This document shows positions 1 to 9,507 of a stretch of DNA of 43,675 nt, in pieces. Under the pieces are notes generated by a model that saw nothing but the letters and a program-made list of their open reading frames with translations, was not told the DNA's origin and did not search any database. The translations under genes and the position numbers were made by a program. Position 1 is the stretch's first letter. Each line of letters opens with the position of its first letter. Origin of the DNA: Candidatus Sumerlaeia bacterium (GTDB lineage Bacteria; Sumerlaeota; Sumerlaeia; SLMS01; JAHLLQ01); contig JANQSL010000238.1 in NCBI GenBank assembly GCA_028284075.1, forward strand, positions 1-43,675, written 5' to 3'.

Positions 1-571
1 CGGACGCTGTTCGGTGCTTGCCGACATACTGGATGGCACCGGCTCCGCCGCCAAAATCAGCACCGGTCTGATCATAGAATTTGAAGTCCGGGCGATCACA
101 AGTCTCGACAATTTCGGTAATGTATGGAATCATGAAATCCGGTGCCGTCACGAAAAGAAACTGTGCCTCGCGTCCGGATTCCTCCATGACGCCGTCGGCG
201 CCCATGACCTCAACAACACCACCCTCAAATGCAACAATCCGGAGGAGATAGCTTTGAAGTTCAATCGCATTGGTGTTGTAGACAGGATAGACTTTTCCCA
301 CATAGTTGTTTTTGGAGAGACCCGGTGCAGTGCGGGATTCGTCGCTCGCTTCGCGTGAGAGCGTGTCGATAGTATCAAGGAAATACCGAGGCTCCCGGGA
401 GACTTCAATGTTTGCAAGGATCTCCTCAGGAATGCCTGAAACGTTTTTCTCTCGTGTTGTGGTCACACTTCGATCGCTCTGTGCTCCCGCGCCGACTGAT
501 ATTGTTGCCAGTGAGGCAACGAACAGATTTCTCGCCTTACGCCCAAGGTGTCGTGAGTGGACAGAATTCAT
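1..571 (-). CDS. exported protein of unknown function, C-terminus cut by window edge
   Basis: The frame is open from an ATG at 571 down to base 1, giving about 190 residues with no stop, so the gene continues outside the window. The start is supported by an AAAGGAG Shine-Dalgarno about 10 bases upstream. The N-terminus (basic residues, then LFVASLATISVGAGAQS) looks like a Sec signal peptide with cleavage near residue 30, so the product should be exported. The visible part contains segments such as YNTNAIELQSYLLRIV and FLFVTAPDFMIPYITEIVE, an alternation of helix and strand that recalls the small N-domains of secretins, but no secretin beta-barrel is visible here. The upstream 280 bases hold direct repeats. 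The family is uncertain; I call it only an exported protein. Confidence 0.75.
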   Translation of the reverse strand, partial: MNSVHSRHLGRKARNLFVASLATISVGAGAQSDRSVTTTREKNVSGIPEEILANIEVSREPRYFLDTIDTLSREASDESRTAPGLSKNNYVGKVYPVYNTNAIELQSYLLRIVAFEGGVVEVMGADGVMEESGREAQFLFVTAPDFMIPYITEIVETCDRPDFKFYDQTGADFGGGAGAIQYVGKHRTAS

Positions 572-853
572 CCGTGCGTTCTCCTTTGAGAAACGTGATT
601 TGCCGGAGCTCTTTTGTTTCCGGTTGGACAGGCAAACAGTGCAACGCATGGACCACGCGTCAGCGAACGATTCCATGGACCGCTCCAACCGTCATGGCCT
701 CAGTAGAGTAACACGATGGAAACAAGTTTTCTAAAATGTTTTCTAGAACAGCATTTGTGCCGACGTTCAATGGGCCGATTTGCCCAGATGGATTCCATTT
801 GTGCAAATTTCTGAGGAACTGATCAAATTCGCCCAGATTCCATCGGGAACCGG
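572..853. promoter_or_regulatory. intergenic region with direct repeats upstream of the exported-protein gene
   Basis: No gene is seen in these 282 bases, which must hold the promoter of the minus-strand gene starting at 571. GTTTTCTA occurs twice, at 726-733 and 738-745, exactly 12 bases apart, in an AT-rich patch. A second repeat pair is GCCCAGAT...GATTCCAT at about 778-798 and a shorter copy at 827-843, and CATTTGTGC occurs at 752-760 and 796-804. The repeats could be operator half-sites or remnants of a small duplication. No clear -35/-10 pair stands out. Confidence 0.35.
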
Positions 854-1639
854 CTACTCGATTTGGAGCGAATAGCGATCCGTGGTTTTTTTGATCCTGC
901 ATTCCCGACCATACAGCTGAGTGATGTTTTCTGAATCAATCACGTCACGAGTTGAGCCGACAACGAGAGCCCTGCCGTCACGTAGCATCAGGACGTCAGT
1001 TACAAAAGGGCGCAGCTCTTCCACATGATGCGTCACAAAAAGGATGGTCGGTGCACCTTCGTGCTCTGTCAGTCGCTCCAGGTCTTCCAGGAAACTTTCG
1101 CGCGCAGCCGGATCAAGTCCGGCGCACGGTTCGTCCAAAATCAGAAGGGCCGGTTTTCCAATCAGCGCGCGAGCGATCAGCACTCGCTGTCGTTCGCCCT
1201 GCGACAGCACGTTCCAATCGCGGTTTGCAATACCTGTGGCCCCGGCCGCTTTCAGGGCCGCGTGAGCAGCATCGAGTTCCGCCGCGGTAAAATCGCGCCA
1301 CAAGCCGACTGAAGCCTCCAGGCCGGACACCGCGATTTTGAGCGCTGAATCCTGAGGAGGAAAACGATGAAGAAGAGAGCTGCTGACCCAGCCGATTCGC
1401 ATTCGCAGCAACCGGATGTCCGTTTTTCCGAACGTCTCTCCCAGCACACGCACTTCACCCGTTGTTGGCCATTCATATCCTGCAATGACCTTAAGCAGAG
1501 TCGTCTTGCCGCATCCGTTTGGACCAAGGAGTGCCCAGTTTCGCCCCTCTGTGATTGTCCACGAGACGTCTGAGAGAATTGTGACACCGTCACGGAGCAG
1601 TGTGACGTTGGAAAGTTGAAGAACAGGTGTTTTTTCCAT
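854..1639 (-). CDS. ABC transporter ATP-binding protein (stand-alone ATPase)
   Basis: This is a single 261-residue ABC nucleotide-binding domain. Walker A GPNGCGKTT lies at residues 39-47, the signature LSQGE at 145-149, Walker B LILDEP at 166-171 and the switch histidine at 204-205. The usual Q-loop glutamine is replaced: the segment reads RIGWVSSSLL, as in ModF/YlmA-like stand-alone ATPases. No membrane segment is present and no permease gene is adjacent, so the transported substrate cannot be inferred. It starts 5 bases after the stop of the glycoside hydrolase gene without a Shine-Dalgarno of its own, so it is probably translationally coupled to it. The family is clear and the role is open. 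Confidence 0.93.
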   Translation of the reverse strand: MEKTPVLQLSNVTLLRDGVTILSDVSWTITEGRNWALLGPNGCGKTTLLKVIAGYEWPTTGEVRVLGETFGKTDIRLLRMRIGWVSSSLLHRFPPQDSALKIAVSGLEASVGLWRDFTAAELDAAHAALKAAGATGIANRDWNVLSQGERQRVLIARALIGKPALLILDEPCAGLDPAARESFLEDLERLTEHEGAPTILFVTHHVEELRPFVTDVLMLRDGRALVVGSTRDVIDSENITQLYGRECRIKKTTDRYSLQIE

Positions 1640-1644
1640 TTCGT

Positions 1645-3306
1645 TTACGGAGCAAATACGTCGATCTCGCGAATCCCGGATGCCATGTAGCCCGGATCCG
1701 TGCCTTCGCGGTCACGCTCCGGGTCTGTGACGGGTGACCATCGATCACGGAAGTCGCCATGGATGCTGGTTGTGTTGTGGAAGATAAACTCAATGAACGT
1801 GACATCCGGCACCGGCGTGTCCGCTCGCCACCGCACCACTGACTGAGCGCAATCGTGGGTGCCAGGGTTCAGGTCGCCGTAGTTGCCGGTCGTTAATTCT
1901 CCGACAGACTTCCCGTTCAGGATGACCTTTGCGGCGATGAATGCGCGGCTGCCGCTGTTTTCGCAATCGCCGCCAAAGATGGAAACAGCGCTGACTGCCG
2001 TCGGGTGGCGGAGCTTGTAATACAGATGCAGCCGTCCGTTTTGCCCGTCCGCACCACGGAGACCGATTTCGAAGGAGCCATCCGTCAGCATTGAAAGCGC
2101 TCCACGAGCAATGGTACCCTCGTGAATCTCGGGAATCAGGCCCTGTAGAATGTCATCCGCCGCCACAGGCAGATTCATATCTTCGTTGTTTACCCATTGC
2201 GGTGCGAACCTGCCCGGGTGAGATGCGGACCATGGTGATGGCCCGCGAGTTTCCGTCAATGCCGCGAATGCATCGTAGGCTGGCTTCCGGCGAGACCGGT
2301 GGCGTGTGAGCAGTCCCCATTCCTCGTTGGGATGCCATGAGTCATACTTGAACCATGTGAAGTTTTCGACGTACGGTCCATGTTCCGGGTGCGCCGGATC
2401 GACAAGGCCGTCGACAAGAGCGAACGACTTGCGGAGCGCCTCAGCCTGGGTTCGTTCATCGTTATGGGAACTGTTCCAGCCAAGCTCCGTCAGCCAGACC
2501 TTCTTGTCGTGGTCACCATGGTCATTCATAACAGCCTTGATACGTTGATTCAATACATCGTCGAGGCCCGTGCGATTTGGATCGTCCGGATCGGGATCGG
2601 AAAAGGTTTCAGGATAGGGATGAGCCCCGACGGCATCGAACGGATACGCCCCATGTTCAGCATGCCATGTGCGGATCGTTTCGTCTTCATAGATGTCTCG
2701 CAGGTAGTTTGTTTCGTATTGAAAACCCTTCGGGGAAAGACCTCCGGAGATGACGAGGGCTTCAGGGTCGATCGCCTTGATCGCGTCATGACACTCGGCG
2801 AGTATTTTGCAGTACGAGACAACAGGCACATGGTAGTATGAACCCTCAGCGTCCAGGTCCGGTTCATTCCAGATTTCCCATGTATGTATGCTGTTTTCGC
2901 GCTGTGAGTAGTGTTTCACGAGTTCACGAGTCCGTTCCACGAAGCGCTCGCGAAACGCGTCCGTCGCCCAGTCGCCTTCGGTCTTCCAGGTCAGGCTTTG
3001 ATAGTCAACGAGGCCGAGGACTTCAATGTCGCGCTTTGCCAACTCATCGACGATGTAATCATAAGCCGCATAGTTGATCTCTCCACCGAGGTGAGAGTCA
3101 CAGATAAATTCGATTCGGACCATTTGCACATTCAAGTGGCGCAGGTCGTCCAGCATCCGAGTCGAAACGGAGATACCCGTGCTCCACGAATAGGGTTGGA
3201 TCGTGGTTGCCTTGATGTGAGGGCGAGAGAGGGAGGCAGCCGTCTCCTCCTGCGCACGGACTGCTGCTCCCAGCAGGCAAACCAGGAATGAAACGAAGAT
3301 ACGCAT
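1645..3306 (-). CDS. secreted clan-A glycoside hydrolase (GH39/GH5-like)
   Basis: The 553-residue protein begins with a signal peptide (MRIFVSFLVCLLGAAVRA, cleavage near QEE), so it acts outside the cytoplasm. Residues about 30-350 form a TIM-barrel glycosidase: the acid/base motif EIWNEPD places the catalytic glutamate at E148, and the nucleophile motif WLTELGW places the second at E274, the clan A arrangement found in GH39, GH5 and GH51. The segment VGAHPYPETF in between is also typical. The last ~160 residues look like a beta-rich accessory domain, possibly carbohydrate-binding. The polysaccharide target is unknown. The ABC ATPase gene follows within 5 bases. Confident on fold and catalysis, not on the exact GH family. 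Confidence 0.88.
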   Translation of the reverse strand: MRIFVSFLVCLLGAAVRAQEETAASLSRPHIKATTIQPYSWSTGISVSTRMLDDLRHLNVQMVRIEFICDSHLGGEINYAAYDYIVDELAKRDIEVLGLVDYQSLTWKTEGDWATDAFRERFVERTRELVKHYSQRENSIHTWEIWNEPDLDAEGSYYHVPVVSYCKILAECHDAIKAIDPEALVISGGLSPKGFQYETNYLRDIYEDETIRTWHAEHGAYPFDAVGAHPYPETFSDPDPDDPNRTGLDDVLNQRIKAVMNDHGDHDKKVWLTELGWNSSHNDERTQAEALRKSFALVDGLVDPAHPEHGPYVENFTWFKYDSWHPNEEWGLLTRHRSRRKPAYDAFAALTETRGPSPWSASHPGRFAPQWVNNEDMNLPVAADDILQGLIPEIHEGTIARGALSMLTDGSFEIGLRGADGQNGRLHLYYKLRHPTAVSAVSIFGGDCENSGSRAFIAAKVILNGKSVGELTTGNYGDLNPGTHDCAQSVVRWRADTPVPDVTFIEFIFHNTTSIHGDFRDRWSPVTDPERDREGTDPGYMASGIREIDVFAP

Positions 3307-3374
3307 GAACCCCTCCCGCGAAGGCGACGGCTTTTCTTTCGGCGCGATGCTTCAACGCTGCAAATGGAAAGGCG

Positions 3375-4406
3375 CTAGAACCCGCCGCCGCCAGGGCCGC
3401 CCGTGCCACTCATGGCGGCGGCGAAGGCGGGGATAATGAATGCAAAGAGCAGAACCCCAAGCAGTGTGCAGCACACAATCATGGGGAGCAGAACCGCCAG
3501 GGCGGCCTTCGAGCCATCGGTCTTGTGTGCCTCCTGAAGGCCGATAATCATCATCACAAGCCACCAAACGGCAGAGAGACATCCTCCGATGCAGGGTACC
3601 GCATTGAGAACGGATGTCGCACCCAGGGTATATGTCGATACGCGAAAGGTTGTTTCGAAACCTTCGTTCGCTCCTCCAAAAATCATGAGACTCAGATGGT
3701 AGATTCCCGCGCTGATAAACGCACCGATGACGGCAAAGACCGGCATGACAATCAAAGCACAGCAGAATCCCAGCAGAAGAGTACCTGCAGCCGCCTCCAT
3801 GCCTCCCTGCTGCCCCTGAGCACCGAGAGACATCATTTGCATCGGTACCTGCCATATGAGCGAAACCAGCGTGCCGGCCATGAACAGAATCACGTAATAC
3901 TTAAGGGGCTCGGCAAAGTCGCTGGTCCGGCGCATGTTCGCGAAGAAGTCCCGGGGTTGAAAAAGCGATGTCCGCAGCGTTTCCCACAAACGGGTGAAGA
4001 ACGGCAGACTGAGGTCTTCCCAGGGCGGCCCGTCCGGTTCGAAATCCTCTCCACTCGTGTCGTAAACAGGCCCGGACATAAGGTGCGTGCCGGCAGCGCC
4101 TGTTCCTCCCGGCTGGCCTGGACCTGCGCCATATCCACCGCCCGCGGCTCCACCTGCAACCGGTGACGGAGGGGCTGGGAGCGGTTGACCCGGCCCCTCA
4201 GGCGCCTCGCCGCGTTTGGGCATGAGCTCCGACAAGTCCTCCTGAAGCTCGTGACGGACACTGGCCAGAGGGACCCAGTCCGGCATGCCTTCATGCCAGA
4301 CAAGCGTGGCACCCGAGATCCGGCCTTCCCGGAGGAGACGAAGAATTTCGCCGTCTTCGACGGGTCCCTGTTGATCACCGTTTGCCGCGTAGTACCAGGA
4401 AGCCAT
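3375..4406 (-). CDS. GYF_2 (DUF4339) domain plus Yip1-type membrane protein
   Basis: The 343-residue protein joins two modules. Residues 1-55 (MASWYYAANGDQQGP, then GRISGATLVWHEGMPDWVPL) match the GYF_2/DUF4339 domain, a probable proline-rich peptide binder. A Gly/Pro/Ala-rich linker follows at about 70-110. From about residue 140 there is a Yip1-like integral membrane domain with some five hydrophobic segments, containing LFQPRDFFANMR at its start, which is typical of bacterial Yip1 proteins. The C-terminus ends in a glycine-rich tail. The gene is divergent from the mannosidase gene, with 163 bases between them. The function of bacterial GYF_2-Yip1 fusions is not known; a role in envelope organisation is only a guess. 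Confidence 0.85.
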   Translation of the reverse strand: MASWYYAANGDQQGPVEDGEILRLLREGRISGATLVWHEGMPDWVPLASVRHELQEDLSELMPKRGEAPEGPGQPLPAPPSPVAGGAAGGGYGAGPGQPGGTGAAGTHLMSGPVYDTSGEDFEPDGPPWEDLSLPFFTRLWETLRTSLFQPRDFFANMRRTSDFAEPLKYYVILFMAGTLVSLIWQVPMQMMSLGAQGQQGGMEAAAGTLLLGFCCALIVMPVFAVIGAFISAGIYHLSLMIFGGANEGFETTFRVSTYTLGATSVLNAVPCIGGCLSAVWWLVMMIIGLQEAHKTDGSKAALAVLLPMIVCCTLLGVLLFAFIIPAFAAAMSGTGGPGGGGF

Positions 4407-4569
4407 ATTTGTCCGGAGCCTTGATTTGCGCGAGGTTGCTCTATGGTGAAGGAACCAGATCAGCCTCCGCCGGGACGGTCAAACGGGAATTCCACCCTGC
4501 AGGTCTTCGTTGCTCCCGCCCTGTCAGCACTGCTACGTGACCGGTTACTAATCTTGTGGGAGAAGCACC

Positions 4570-7500
4570 GTGGCCGCCCAGCCAGACCGACGCCTCTACG
4601 TCATTGCGACGTCACACCTCGATACCCAGTGGCGGTGGACCTTTCGAGACACGATTCAGCGCCATCTTCCGGCAACTCTTCGCGAGAACTTTGAGCTGTT
4701 TCGCAAACACCCTCATTACAATTTCAACTTCGAGGGTGCGTTTCGTTACATGCTGGCGAAGGAATACCGGCCTGACCTTTATGAGGAGTTGAAGGGCTGG
4801 ATCGCGACGGACCGCTGGCACATATGCGGAGCGAGCGTCGACGCCGGCGACGTGAACACGGTTTCACCGGAGTCGTTGATTCGCCAGATCCTCTATGGAA
4901 ACGGCTTCTTCAAACGCGAGTTTGGCAAAGTGTCGCGAGACATCTTCCTGCCGGACTGCTTCGGATTCGGCTGGGCATTGCCGAGCATTGCGGCTCACTG
5001 CGGGCTGAAGAGCTTTTCGACCTCGAAACTGGAGTGGGGATCGTCAGAAGGCATTCCCTTTAATATTGGCTGTTGGGAGGGAGTGAACGGCGAGGGACTT
5101 GTTGCCTGCATCAATCCCGGCCAGTATTCCTTTGGTTTGAAGGACGACTGGTTGAACAAGGAAGAATGGCTCGCGCGCATCGACAAGGTCGGCGAGCAAT
5201 CCGGCGCATACGTCGACTTCAAGTATTTTGGCCTTGGAGACACCGGAGGCGCGCCGGACCCGCAGTCGGTCATTTACCTTGGCTGGTCCATCGAGGCTGA
5301 AACCCCCGTTACGGTCGTCAGTGCGGCGGCGGACGAACTGGCATTGTCGCTGACGGAGGAGCAGATCGCGAAACTCCCGCGGCATGAAACGGAATTTCTT
5401 CTTATTGAGCACGGCGTCGGCACGTACACGTCCCACTGCGAAATGAAGCGCTGGAACCGCATGAACGAATGCCTCGCGGATGCGGCGGAAAAAGCATCCG
5501 TTGTGGCGGAGTGGCTTGGGGCCGCGCGCTATCCTCGCGAAAAACTGGCGGATGCATGGATCCGCGTGCTCGCGAATCAGATGCACGATATTCTGCCTGG
5601 CACGAGCGTCCCCGAGGCTTACGAACTGTCATGGAACGATGAAGTTCTCTCGCTCAATCAGTTTGCCTCGGTGTTGAGGGACGCGGTGGGTGGTGTTTCC
5701 CGTCTGCTTGACACAAGCGGCGATGGCACGCCTGTCGTTGTCTATAACCCTCTCAGCACCGAGCGAACCGAAACCCTGCTGTTGCCTGCCGATCGAATCC
5801 CGGATCATGCGGACGGAAATGTCATCATTGATGCGGAGACCGGTTTGTTCGCGGGAGTCGTCAGCGGCGTGGCGGAACAGGCGGTTTTGATGATCAACGC
5901 GACTGTTCCTCCACTCGGAATGAAAGTCTTCCGAATCCTCAAGGAAACCGAAACCTCGACGGGTTTTTCCGTGTCTCGAGTTGCGGCAGGTGACAGCTCT
6001 GAAGTTCATCCCTCGAAGCGAACGTTCGAGGATGTCATTTCAATTGTTCCTCAACCGGGCGATTCGGATGTCCACCCTGGACAGCGCTATGATGTTCGGC
6101 TGAACAACGAGGGAAACGTCGCGTCAATTTTCGACCGCAAGGCGGAACGCGAACTGCTCTCGGCGCCGATTCAGTTGCAACTTCTCGATCACGGTCCGAA
6201 GGAGTGGCCGGCCTGGACGATCACCCACAACGATATCAGCGAACCTCCTCGTTCCGTTGTTGCAGGCCGTATCGAGGAAGACGGGTCAGTTATGCACGAG
6301 GGCTCGCGTTTCAAATCGTGCGTGCGATTCGTTCAGATCGCCTGGGGGGAAGCGATCGAAATCGAATGGGACATTGACTGGCGGACGTCTGGAACCCTCC
6401 TGAAGGCGGCTTTTCCTTTCGCCGCTTCAAATCCGAAAGCTGTCTACGACCTCGGTCTTGGCGTTATCGAGCGCGGTAACAACCACGAAAAACTGCACGA
6501 GGTTCCCGCACAACAGTGGGCCCATGTGACCGACAAGTCAGGTGAGTTTGGCGTGTCCATCATGACGGACAGCAAGTACGGCTGGGACAAACCGGACGAC
6601 AACACGTTGCGCCTGACGCTCGTACACTCTCCCCGCATGACGGGATTCAAGTGTCATCTCGGCGGCGCCAACTACACCGACCATTTTCTTGAGCAGGAGC
6701 AGCTCGATTTCGGACCGCACCGTGTTCGAGTGCGAATGATGGGCACACCCGGAGACTGGCGGGCCGGGAAGGCGGTTTGGCAGGCCGCGGCTCTCAATCA
6801 GCCGCTGTTGGCATTTGTCACCAACAGACACGAAGGACCCTTGGGACGATCATTTTCCTTTGCCAATATGAACAGCGACGCGGTCGCGATCAAGGCGCTC
6901 AAAAAGGCCGAAGAATCGGATGAATACGTTGTTCGTCTTCAGGAACTCGAGGGGTGTGAACAAGAAGGGATTCGCCTGAGCCTCGGCAGGGGCATCGCTT
7001 CCGCGCGTGAGCTTAATGGGAGCGAGGAACATCTGCGGAATATTGAGACTGCCGGTGACGGAATTCTTGCGCTGGACTTCAGGCCCTTTGGTATTCGTAC
7101 CGTTGCGGTGCGACTAAAGCCCGCTGCTGACTCAGGGAATACACCCGTTTGCAGGCATGTCGATCTGCCATTCAACTGCCGCGGCATCAGCACCAATGCG
7201 AACCGGCAGGACGGCAACATCGACGGGCTGGGAAATTCGCTGCCATCGGAACAACTTCCCGATGTCGTTGAAAGTGAAGGGATTACCTTCAAGACGGGTC
7301 CACGGCGCTATCGGCAGCTCAACGTGGTCATCTGTCGAGGTCAAAAGAGAGAACTTCCCGATGGCGACTGGACGCATCTGTATGCTCTTGCGGCAGCGAT
7401 CGAGAGTCGCAGGGAGTCGACAATTCTCATCGGCGAGCGGGAGGAGCGATTCCGTGTTCCCGGATATACAGGGTTCATTGGCCAGTGGCACAATCGCGTC

Positions 7501-7770
7501 GTCGACGGCGCGTATGAAACCGATCCGGCAAAGTACAGGCCCGCCTTTATTCGATATGCCGATGTTGCGTGGTGTTGCTCCCACAGGCACAACGGCGGCA
7601 CCAACAGCGACGAGGCGTATCAGTATACATATCTTTTCAAGCTCGGATGGAAACTCAATGGTGAGAGGACTGTCACACTGCCGGACGACACGGGCCTGCG
7701 GGTTCTTTCTTTGACGGTCGCACGAAACGCGAACGACAATGTGCACCCCGTGAAGCCGCTTTATGACTGA
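4570..7770 (+). CDS. alpha-mannosidase, glycoside hydrolase family 38
   Basis: This 1066-residue protein has the full GH38 length. The N-terminal SHLDTQW gives the zinc ligands H16 and D18. FLPDCFGFGWALP carries the presumed nucleophile D129, corresponding to the PD-x-FG motif of the family, and QMHDILPGTS near residue 337 supplies another conserved histidine-aspartate site. The middle three-helix bundle and C-terminal beta-sandwich regions follow. There is no signal peptide, so it is predicted to be cytoplasmic and to release mannose from glycans or oligosaccharides. The start is GTG at 4570 behind GGGAG; an ATG is not available near the conserved N-terminus. The neighbours (another glycosidase, a BNR protein, a sugar-type dehydrogenase) suggest glycan use. 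Confidence 0.95.
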   Translation: MAAQPDRRLYVIATSHLDTQWRWTFRDTIQRHLPATLRENFELFRKHPHYNFNFEGAFRYMLAKEYRPDLYEELKGWIATDRWHICGASVDAGDVNTVSPESLIRQILYGNGFFKREFGKVSRDIFLPDCFGFGWALPSIAAHCGLKSFSTSKLEWGSSEGIPFNIGCWEGVNGEGLVACINPGQYSFGLKDDWLNKEEWLARIDKVGEQSGAYVDFKYFGLGDTGGAPDPQSVIYLGWSIEAETPVTVVSAAADELALSLTEEQIAKLPRHETEFLLIEHGVGTYTSHCEMKRWNRMNECLADAAEKASVVAEWLGAARYPREKLADAWIRVLANQMHDILPGTSVPEAYELSWNDEVLSLNQFASVLRDAVGGVSRLLDTSGDGTPVVVYNPLSTERTETLLLPADRIPDHADGNVIIDAETGLFAGVVSGVAEQAVLMINATVPPLGMKVFRILKETETSTGFSVSRVAAGDSSEVHPSKRTFEDVISIVPQPGDSDVHPGQRYDVRLNNEGNVASIFDRKAERELLSAPIQLQLLDHGPKEWPAWTITHNDISEPPRSVVAGRIEEDGSVMHEGSRFKSCVRFVQIAWGEAIEIEWDIDWRTSGTLLKAAFPFAASNPKAVYDLGLGVIERGNNHEKLHEVPAQQWAHVTDKSGEFGVSIMTDSKYGWDKPDDNTLRLTLVHSPRMTGFKCHLGGANYTDHFLEQEQLDFGPHRVRVRMMGTPGDWRAGKAVWQAAALNQPLLAFVTNRHEGPLGRSFSFANMNSDAVAIKALKKAEESDEYVVRLQELEGCEQEGIRLSLGRGIASARELNGSEEHLRNIETAGDGILALDFRPFGIRTVAVRLKPAADSGNTPVCRHVDLPFNCRGISTNANRQDGNIDGLGNSLPSEQLPDVVESEGITFKTGPRRYRQLNVVICRGQKRELPDGDWTHLYALAAAIESRRESTILIGEREERFRVPGYTGFIGQWHNRVVDGAYETDPAKYRPAFIRYADVAWCCSHRHNGGTNSDEAYQYTYLFKLGWKLNGERTVTLPDDTGLRVLSLTVARNANDNVHPVKPLYD

Positions 7771-7822
7771 CAGTTTTTCCGGCGCCACAAAGTCAGCCGG
7801 AAGTCGAGGAGAGCCTCACTTT

Positions 7823-9241
7823 TTAGTGGTACAGGGACCATTGATTCGCTGTTGATAGAACCGGGTCCAACCCTTGAGATACGGATACAAGAATCTCGGC
7901 GTCAGTACTGATCGATCCTCCGGGCAGAAGGCTCGTTGACCAGGCAATCGCCCATTGGCCGCCCGGGCTTGCGCTGATTGCTATAAAATGCTGATTATTG
8001 TCCGACCCCACCGTGGCGTAGGCCCCGTTGAGCAGCGCCGTCTCGCTCCATGTCGATCCACCGTCAGTCGACCTCGTCAGCCCGATGTCCACGCCTCCCG
8101 ACGGGTCGTTGAACTTGCGGCTGTGATATGCAACGAGCCAGTCGCCCTGGCCGGTGGTGGCGATCGAGGGGCGAAAGGAAACGTCACCGCCGCCGACTTG
8201 ACCGGGGTCGATCGGTTTGGCATTGGACCAGCTGGATCCGGAATCGGTTGAGACCGAGTAAAAACATGGCGTGGCGCCTGCGGCTATGAGTCCGCCAAGG
8301 CGATGGCCACTGTTCCACACGGCAATGCATCTGCCGGATCCGTCGGAAGCGAGATCCATTGCATAGTCGAGGTCTGTCCCGTCTACCGTGGCGTAGTGAT
8401 TGATTGCATTGGCTGCCGACCATGTCGCGCCGTTGTCCTCTGATCGTGAAAAGAGAATATCACCCTCAAAATCCGAGCTGTCGTCAAGATTGTCCGTTCC
8501 AACCCATGCCACGACCCACTCATCGATTTCACTGTTAACCAGCCTGAGATTGCCCGAGGTGGTTGAGGGTGGCCCAAAGCGGTAGACCTCGACGGGTACG
8601 GACCATGTAAGTCCATCGTCTCCGGACAGCGAACTGTAGATAATCTGCTCTCCCGCATTGGGGCCCGTTTGAGTTGTCGACTCCCAAACGGCAAGCCAGT
8701 TTCCGTTCTTGTCACAGGCTATTTGCGGAAACTGGTCGTTCTGAATTTCAATCTGCGAGTCATTATCCGCCAAAGGATTAAGTGAAGCAGGGGCACTCCA
8801 TGTCTCGCCGTTATTCACCGAACGCGAAAACACGATGTCGAAATCCGTTCCGATCGTGTTTCCCAGAGTATTGGTCGATCCCCAGACGCTGATCCATGTT
8901 CCCGTTCCGTTCGTTTCCACAACCGGAGCAAAGTCGTCATCCGTGGCGGCATCACCAGCATCGTTCAGAGTCTCACTCGCTGACCATGCCGCACCGAAAT
9001 CCGTCGAAACGGAAAACAGCACATCGTTACCGCTGGAACTGCTTCCTATTTGCCAGACAGCGATCAGATGGCCCGTATCGTCAGCGGCCAGGCGGACTTC
9101 TCCATCTCCGCCATCATCGGTCTCCCAGGCCGAATTCAGGACACTTGGGAAATCAAAACCGAACTCTCCAAAAACCTGGTTGGAAGTCGCGACCAGAATG
9201 GTCGCGGCAATCCACGGTGATACAAAGAACCGATATGTCAT
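7823..9241 (-). CDS. exported BNR/Asp-box repeat protein (sialidase-like beta-propeller)
   Basis: The 472-residue protein starts with a signal peptide (MTYRFFVSPWIAATILVATSNQVFG). I chose the ATG at 9241 because GAGGGGAG lies just upstream; a longer reading from 9259 adds six residues without such a site. Six Asp-box motifs of the type S-x-D-x-G-x-x-W are visible (STDFGAAWS, SVNNGETWS, SGDDGLTWS, SEDNGATWS, STDSGSSWS, STDGGSTWS), spaced as in a six-bladed sialidase-type propeller. The arginine triad expected of a true exo-sialidase is not obvious, so it may only bind or be a structural surface protein. The gene converges with the mannosidase gene across a 52-base gap containing weak hairpins. 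Confidence 0.85.
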   Translation of the reverse strand: MTYRFFVSPWIAATILVATSNQVFGEFGFDFPSVLNSAWETDDGGDGEVRLAADDTGHLIAVWQIGSSSSGNDVLFSVSTDFGAAWSASETLNDAGDAATDDDFAPVVETNGTGTWISVWGSTNTLGNTIGTDFDIVFSRSVNNGETWSAPASLNPLADNDSQIEIQNDQFPQIACDKNGNWLAVWESTTQTGPNAGEQIIYSSLSGDDGLTWSVPVEVYRFGPPSTTSGNLRLVNSEIDEWVVAWVGTDNLDDSSDFEGDILFSRSEDNGATWSAANAINHYATVDGTDLDYAMDLASDGSGRCIAVWNSGHRLGGLIAAGATPCFYSVSTDSGSSWSNAKPIDPGQVGGGDVSFRPSIATTGQGDWLVAYHSRKFNDPSGGVDIGLTRSTDGGSTWSETALLNGAYATVGSDNNQHFIAISASPGGQWAIAWSTSLLPGGSISTDAEILVSVSQGLDPVLSTANQWSLYH

Positions 9242-9259
9242 GATAACTCCCCTCTCCAT

Positions 9260-9507
9260 CCAATTGTCATTCTTTTGGAGGGGGAGAACTGTGTCAATCG
9301 GGTAGTGAGTCAGCCCCCTGTCTCAACCGGCAGGCTGGGTGGAAAAGGGAATAAACCGGTATCGTCACAGCCATTTTGTTTGTCGCTTTAGATCGGGATG
9401 GAGTGATGATAAGTGTGCGAAGAACACTGCTGCTGATTCAAGCGCCGGAATTCCTGACCGGTGCGCGGCCGGACAAAGTCGCACTCCCAATTTGAACCGG
9501 TATTTTG
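9260..9507. other. intergenic region, no feature recognised
   Basis: This stretch separates two minus-strand genes. It must carry the promoter of the BNR gene, but I see no convincing promoter, hairpin or small gene. Confidence 0.4.

Noticed and set aside
1..571. Firm call as a secretin (type II/III secretion)
   Set aside because: Only the N-terminal part is visible and no secretin core can be checked.
4440..4560. Possible cobalamin-type riboswitch before the mannosidase
   Set aside because: Only the words CCCGCC and CTGTCAGC resemble it; the conserved core (GGTG, AATCC elements) is missing.
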